Shown here one piece after another: positions 59,354 through 64,000 of a stretch of 64,000 nucleotides of DNA. Where the stretch lies: NCBI RefSeq assembly GCF_004366035.1, contig NZ_SOEE01000004.1, forward strand, positions 382,007 to 446,006, read 5' to 3'. Origin of the DNA: Cytobacillus oceanisediminis (GTDB lineage: Bacteria; Bacillota; Bacilli; Bacillales; Cytobacillaceae). The position numbers were made by a program, and so were the translations under genes. The first letter of the stretch is position 1. Each line of letters begins with the position of its first letter. The notes beneath the pieces are model-generated. The model did not search any database. It had not been told where the DNA came from and saw nothing but the letters and a program-made list of their open reading frames with translations.

Positions 59354-61393
59354 TTGATCATCCCAGTAAAGAATAATCCCATTTTACCAGTGACGATTAG
59401 AGTGAAAGACATAGAATCCATTGTTAGCTGGTTTGAACAGCATCAGCAATCCTTTTATGCAATTGGCTGGTCTTATCTTGGGAACCAGCGCAAGATTGAG
59501 GAGCTTTTTTATCGGGCCATTTTACAGGTGCATAAGGAGCTGCCAAGGTTTAAAAGCCGCACATTTTTCGAAATGTGGGTTTTATCCATTTTTATCCGTA
59601 TCTGCCGGGAGCATTCTCATAATAAAAGTTTACAAGCTTCGGAGGAAAGTGATTCCTATCAAGAGTTATTTCATGCACTCCATCAGTTAAAAGAGAAGGA
59701 AAGAGAAGTACTGGTTTTAACATACATAAAAGCTCTCACAAAGGACGAAACAGCACAGCTTCTCCAGGTTTCAGCCGAACAGGTTAAGGAGCTTTTATTC
59801 TCAGGACTCCAGTCACTCAGAAACGGAATGGGATATGGAGAGCACTATCACGGCTGTATCGAGTATAAAAAGATTTACATGGATTATCTGAAGAGAAACC
59901 TGGAACGGCCTGCGAAAATTGATTTTGAAATGCATATCTATCATTGCCAGGACTGCCAGGAGGATTTAGCTGCCTTACAGGAAGTTATGGTGAGCTTTAC
60001 TGAAGCCATTGAGAAATTCAGTGTACCCGAAGGTTTTATGGGAAATATCAAAGAAAGAGTTGCACAAAGGGAAAGTCTCATTCAGCAAAAGAAGAATAAA
60101 CGTAAAAGAAATGGGTTTATTGCGGCAAGTATATTCGTTTTAGCCATTTTAGCAGGGGGAATTACAGGTGTCTTTTCAAAACTTTATTACACCTGGACAG
60201 AGGAAAACCAGGAGCTGCGGGCCTTTCTGCAGGAGGATGTGGGTGAAAGGCTGAACCTGGAAGCAGAAAGTGATGGGGTGAAAATAAAGATTAAGAGTGC
60301 GATAGCTGATGATGTTCAGACCCTTATATTTTATGAAATAGAAGATACAAATGGAAACAATCAATTTTTGATAAATTATGATGATAGCGTTTATATTGAG
60401 GACAAACGAAAGATCATGAATGATTATACTCATCAAAGGTACTATCCTCCTGACTTTGAATCGGAGCTCAACAATAAGAAAAAGAACACTTATCATGGGA
60501 AGATTAGTCTGCCGCCGCTAAAAGAGGATAAAGGTACAATTAAGCTCAAAATTAATAATGTAATGAAAATAATACGTAAGACCTCTGATTCTTATATGAG
60601 TATGGAGCAGAAACCAGGAGAGTGGAACTTTGAAATTCCTTTAACAAAACAGCCTTCTACCGAGTATGCATTGGATGAAAATATAGAAATTGAGGGAGTT
60701 CCGGTTCGGCTGGATAAACTAATCCTTGCTCCGTCAGCGACAATTTTGCAATATGGCATTAATAATGAACAGTCAGCGAAGCGAATAGAAATGATTAATT
60801 TTAATGATCTTGAAGTTAACAATCAATTTTTGAAAGCTGATCAATATGGAAATTCTTATGTGCATAATCAGCCAGATATAAATTGGAGTATTTTTCAGGC
60901 GAATTTTGAACCTCTTTTTGAAAAAGAAACAAATGAGGTTAAGGTTCAATTTGGCAGTGTGTATTTATCAATTGAAGATCATAAAACAATTAAACTTGAT
61001 GCTTCCAAGGAATACCCTCAAACCTTTAAATATGCAGGCAGCACCATCTCCATTGATAAGGTGGAAATTGGTCAGCCGTCCACCGTTGTCTTCAGCAATC
61101 ATGAAATTAAGAATCGAGCGTATGAATCGCTTCATTACTTTATTGAGACTGAGCAAGGTGAAAATTCAATGGAGGGAGACTATGAAGGAGTGATTGTTGA
61201 TAAAAATGGGAAAGAATATGATATGAATAAAGTCACACCAAAAATATACGAAGAAATGGAACAGCCCCTTCACTTCTTTACGGTTCAAAGCTTGAAGTTA
61301 CATGGCGATAAAGTGATCCCTCAAAGTCTGAATATTACTGGATATAGCAAAACGAAATATTTGGATGATAAAGTGAGGATTTCGTTGGATTAG
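59354..61393 (+). CDS. fused sigma-factor-like / zinc anti-sigma / DUF4179 membrane protein
   Basis: A 679-residue protein with four parts. Residues about 20-160 resemble ECF sigma regions 2 and 4 (YAIGWSYLGNQRKIEELFYRAI; LKEKEREVLVLTYIKALTKDETAQLLQVS with an HTH). Residues 175-205 hold a zinc anti-sigma motif HIYHCQDCQEDL (HxxxCxxC). A single membrane helix (FIAASIFVLAILAGGITGVF, near residue 258) leads to an extracytoplasmic DUF4179-type region of about 400 residues. In most systems sigma and anti-sigma are separate genes. TTG 59354 is preferred because GGGGAG lies 7 bases upstream; the ATG at 59348 is too close to it. Confidence 0.8.
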   Translation: MIIPVKNNPILPVTIRVKDIESIVSWFEQHQQSFYAIGWSYLGNQRKIEELFYRAILQVHKELPRFKSRTFFEMWVLSIFIRICREHSHNKSLQASEESDSYQELFHALHQLKEKEREVLVLTYIKALTKDETAQLLQVSAEQVKELLFSGLQSLRNGMGYGEHYHGCIEYKKIYMDYLKRNLERPAKIDFEMHIYHCQDCQEDLAALQEVMVSFTEAIEKFSVPEGFMGNIKERVAQRESLIQQKKNKRKRNGFIAASIFVLAILAGGITGVFSKLYYTWTEENQELRAFLQEDVGERLNLEAESDGVKIKIKSAIADDVQTLIFYEIEDTNGNNQFLINYDDSVYIEDKRKIMNDYTHQRYYPPDFESELNNKKKNTYHGKISLPPLKEDKGTIKLKINNVMKIIRKTSDSYMSMEQKPGEWNFEIPLTKQPSTEYALDENIEIEGVPVRLDKLILAPSATILQYGINNEQSAKRIEMINFNDLEVNNQFLKADQYGNSYVHNQPDINWSIFQANFEPLFEKETNEVKVQFGSVYLSIEDHKTIKLDASKEYPQTFKYAGSTISIDKVEIGQPSTVVFSNHEIKNRAYESLHYFIETEQGENSMEGDYEGVIVDKNGKEYDMNKVTPKIYEEMEQPLHFFTVQSLKLHGDKVIPQSLNITGYSKTKYLDDKVRISLD

Positions 61394-62071
61394 GTGTGGG
61401 GCAGAGGTCGATAACAGTGGTTCCAAGAAGATAAGGTTAATAGAGTTTTATGACTAACCCATACTATTGTGTTGTCTCATACATTCAATAGAGGTAGAGA
61501 TTAAGACGGAGCTGATATTAAGAGATAAAGCAGGAACCCGATAAGGATTGCCTGCTTCTTTTCTTTTTTAGAATAAGGTAAAGGTGATAAATACCAATAC
61601 TATTCTTAACCGCAGTTGAGTAATCATCTCCATTCCCTCAATATTAGCATAGTAGAATTGAATATTTTTCCAAAAAACACATATTAATGCCGTAAAGTGA
61701 ACATGCTGTGCGGTTTTTTGTGTATCTTTTTAATTTCTTCAGGAGTAAAAGCATATTTAGGATGTGTTCCCGCATATTGTACTATTCGAGTGTTTCTTGC
61801 AGATAGTTTTTAAAGAAGCAGCAGGTCATAACAGAGGATTCCTGCTGTGTTTATTTAAATTTCGGAGGAGGAAAATTGGTTTTCTATCAGACTTAACTTT
61901 AATTACGCTTAACAAAGAGATGCATGATTCACTGTATTACTCCTGAGATATAATATCTTTCGCTCAGGAACCAAAGAACAAAAATTAGCTCTAACTATCC
62001 AAAAAATAAATATAATCCATGATAGAAACTTTGATTAACAAGGTTATCTTATAAGTAGAGAGTTAAAAAAT
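61394..62071. other. gene-poor stretch between the sigma fusion and the permease pseudogene
   Basis: A terminator GAAGCAGG...CCTGCTTC at 61530-61563 follows the fusion gene. At 61675-61760 lies a diverged copy of the repeat at 47400-47485. A 60-codon frame near 61764 shows no family features and is probably not coding. Confidence 0.5.
61675..61760 (+). repeat. dispersed repeat, copy 2 (copy 1 at 47400-47485)
   Basis: ACATATTAATGCCG, AACATGCTGTGCGGTTTTTT and TAAAAGCATATTTAG parallel ACATATTAGTGCCG, GAATGCTGTGCGATTTTTT and TAAAGCATATTAAA at 47400. The central hairpin is perfect in copy 1 and decayed here. Confidence 0.6.
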
Positions 62072-63487
62072 CTATGCAATATATTCATTTTTTTCATTAT
62101 CATTGGCTTCTTGCCTAATATAGTATTTTCCTTTGGTTGCAACAGCTAATATAATTGTTATGATTGATGCGAGCAGAGCTGCAAAAAATGCTGCAGTACT
62201 TTGCAGGAATGTTCCCATAAGCCCTAGTGCGGAAACCTTCCTAGGCTGGTTGCAATCAGTAGTGAGCCGACACCAACAGGATTCCATTTATATAAATTCT
62301 GTTGTCTGGCCTCATAATAGCCAGGCCCGATTCATAAAATTTTCTTAACGCAAACAGCATCTGTAACTAAAATAGCCGCCCAGGATAATAGGACTCCCTG
62401 GAAAGTCAGTACAGTTTCAAGATGATTCACAATATCTCCAAGCATCAGGATAATTGCGGATATTCCTGGAACCACTACCCAAAAGCGCCTGCCTGGTTTA
62501 AACTTAAAAACATTTTCGAAAAGGTTGGATAGTGACAATGAACCACTATAGATATTTGTCACATTAATTCTTATTTGAGTGATCATTGTAAATAGAGCTC
62601 CCCGGATACCAAGCAGCAGGACAATATATACTCCAGGATTTGGCTCTCCGAGTCGAACACCGAACCAAATTCCAATACCGCCCATCACACCAAAACAAAA
62701 AATCTGCGGAACAAATCCGATTGCGGATATTCCAATTTTTGTATCCTTTGGTTTCAAGAAACGAGCATAATCAGAAGCAAGCAGTGGTGTTAAACCCATA
62801 ATTCCGTGCTGCATTCCAATACAAAGCAATAAGGCGGTCCCTCCAATTTGAACATTTTCTGGCATATAGGTCCAAAAACTCCAAAAACTCCTATCATAAC
62901 TGGAAGGATTGAGAGCGCCACAACAATTGCAGCGATTAAAAAATACCGAATAGAGGCAATGACCATTTTTGCAATTTGTCCAATTGCTTGATCCCAAACC
63001 AATTTAACGGAATGACAATCGTACCGAAGTAAAGAACTAAAGCCCATTTTGGGATAGCGGGAAGGAATTCGTGTACTGCTGCTACTAGAATTAACCCTTC
63101 AAGCGCACAGTACATTATAAAATTAGTAGCATAAATAATGGAGGTTAATGATGCGCCAATATAGCCAAATCCACCGCCCCTTGATAATAAGTTCACAATC
63201 ATTCCCGATTATGCAGATAAATAGGCAATGAATGTTCCAAGGATCCCGGCAACAAAAATGGCGTATAGAGCTGAAATGATGGCATTGATTGCACCAAATT
63301 GAAATGCCATAACACTTCCCATTTGGGAATAGAAGATAGCCGTTGCAATTCCAAATGTGATGTTAGTAAAACTTAACCAGCCCATGTTTCTTTTGTTAAG
63401 AGGTACTCTATCCAATGAGTAATCATCACTTAACTCTTCGTTTCGATTGTTACCTTTAGAGGTATCAAACTCAGCAGTATCAACTCC
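62072..63487 (-). pseudogene. NCS1-family (cytosine/purine/nucleoside-type) permease, at least five lesions
   Basis: Reading the minus strand through several frames gives the order of an NCS1 transporter: EELSDDYSLDRVPLNKRNMGW, FGIATAIFYSQMGSVMAF, an in-frame TAA at 63209-63211 (IAYLSA-stop-SGMIVNLLSRGGG), FGYIGASLTSIIYATNF, PLNWFGIKQLDKLQKWS, a frameshift near 62950, a frameshift near 62885, YMPENVQIGGTALLLCIGMQHGIMG-type core (split here), LLASDYARFLKPKD, an in-frame TGA near 62340 and a frameshift near 62240 before GLMGTFLQSTAAFFAALL. The family signature SxxSGxxVNLLSRG is clear. The neighbouring PfkB kinase suggests a nucleoside or pseudouridine role, now lost. Confidence 0.85.
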
Positions 63488-63845
63488 CTTTCGTGATGTT
63501 TTTCACAAGGATACCCTGCAAATAAGTTAATTCATTATTATTTTCCAATAATAATATAGTATTAATAATAAATTGTACTCAAACGTGACAATTCAACATA
63601 TTCTGTTGTATTTCACATTTATAGCAATTCTAGACGTCATAGACTGCTTTTATCTCAGAAAGGCTCCAAACCCGTAAAATTGGCATATTACGTATTCTGC
63701 TATACTATTGTTTTGCATCTGGATTTAATGCAGGATTGAAAGAGCCAATCTTTTAAGCAGGCAACAACGAAGAGGGTGACCCAAAAGATAGTCATATAAC
63801 GATCTTTTGAGTCACCCTCTTTTATTAAGGATCGATAATTGCAGC
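63488..63845. other. intergenic region between kinase and permease pseudogene
   Basis: No reading frame. It holds the strong hairpin at 63768-63823 and A+T-rich DNA upstream of the permease remnant. Confidence 0.5.
63768..63823. terminator. bidirectional terminator
   Basis: AAGAGGGTGACCCAAAAGAT and ATCTTTTGAGTCACCCTCTT arms with a 14-base loop, A/T runs on both sides; it ends the minus-strand kinase gene. Confidence 0.88.
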
Positions 63846-64000
63846 TTAAACCTTAGGATTTTCATCCCTAAAATTCCTTACTATTTCATCAAGTTTTTCA
63901 GGTTTTAAAAATGATGATATAGATTCATCAGTTTGAATGGTAAGAGCAGCACCAGCCAGTCCTAACTGGCAAGCACTAAACAACGATTCTTCGTTCATGA
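63846..64000 (-). CDS. PfkB-family carbohydrate/nucleoside kinase, C-terminal end (partial)
   Basis: About 51 residues ending at TAA 63846: LFSACQLGLAGAALTIQTDES followed by LKPEKLDEIVRNF. The small-residue helix AxxxGLAxAALTIQT followed by a V/I-S-P-like strand matches the end of PfkB-family kinases such as pseudouridine kinase, where it closes the nucleotide site. The catalytic GAGD motif lies beyond the window, so the substrate cannot be read. Next to an NCS1 permease, a nucleoside substrate is likely (inferred). Confidence 0.65.
   Translation of the reverse strand, partial: MNEESLFSACQLGLAGAALTIQTDESISSFLKPEKLDEIVRNFRDENPKV

Noticed and set aside
61764-61946. 60-residue plus-strand frame
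   Set aside because: No ribosome site, no family resemblance, and composition like surrounding non-coding DNA.
62336-62345. TGA in the permease remnant as a selenocysteine codon, given tRNA-Sec nearby
   Set aside because: The gene also carries TAA and several frameshifts, the position is not a redox site, and no SECIS-like hairpin follows it.

Overview
The window is a chromosomal stretch of an endospore-forming Bacillaceae, probably a Cytobacillus/Mesobacillus/Bacillus-type genome. Evidence: mreBH, hfq, spoVK, glnR-glnA, lexA-yneA-yneB-ynzC-tkt-sirA-yneF, ccdA-yneI-ccdC and yneK occur in essentially the order known from Bacillus subtilis, with low G+C, AAGGAGG-type ribosome binding sites and frequent TTG/GTG starts. 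This conserved backbone is interrupted by several accessory insertions, and these hold most of the interest.

Layout. 1-1.5 kb: end of a KtrAB potassium uptake pair. 1.6-3.6 kb: decayed DNA with a broken methyltransferase gene, a tRNA-Arg(CCT) fragment and a 145-bp duplicated element. 3.9-7.8 kb: mreBH, miaA, hfq, a possible structured RNA, spoVK. 8.4-17.5 kb: a catabolic island between spoVK and hflX that I read as 3-sulfolactate degradation (dehydrogenases, SuyAB-like lyase, FadR-type GntR regulator, YeiH-type exporter, TRAP transporter). Five near-identical 19-bp palindromes lie just downstream of the promoters of all its transcription units. 17.5-22.9 kb: TRIC channel, hflX, ynbB, glnR-glnA. 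22.9-24.9 kb: an insertion next to glnA in which the 3' end of glnA is repeated twice more in degenerate form. 25-40.5 kb: SOS genes, tkt, sirA, a heterodimeric ABC exporter, MBL/Lrp pair, an unannotated Spo0E-like gene, cytochrome c maturation genes, DinB, YneK.

40.6-47.4 kb: a genomic island integrated in a selenocysteine tRNA gene. A perfect 49-bp repeat of the 5' half of tRNA-Sec marks the left end and recurs in the complete tRNA-Sec at the right. A third, 3'-half copy follows at 47.35 kb. The island holds a truncated tyrosine integrase joined to a truncated SPP1-type portal gene, two tandem DUF4145 (zinc ribbon plus HEPN-like) genes, small phage-type genes, an iteron-like GGTAAT array and a C5-methyltransferase remnant.

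48.4-56.8 kb: a self-contained regulon. An ABC importer without its own ATPase (UgpB/A/E-like), an RNase Z/PhnP-type MBL hydrolase, a HAD-IIA phosphatase and a secreted lamin-tail/FnIII protein are preceded by three leader RNAs. These leaders share a TAGAGATG-type hairpin loop whose 3' strand can re-pair into an intrinsic terminator. A GlpP-family antiterminator gene lies in the same locus, so the leaders are most simply its targets. I consider this regulatory circuit and the tRNA-Sec island the two strongest finds.

57-64 kb: WYL regulator/SDR pair, a single-polypeptide sigma/zinc-anti-sigma/DUF4179 fusion, a multiply broken NCS1 (cytosine/nucleoside-type) permease gene, and the end of a PfkB-family kinase running off the right edge.
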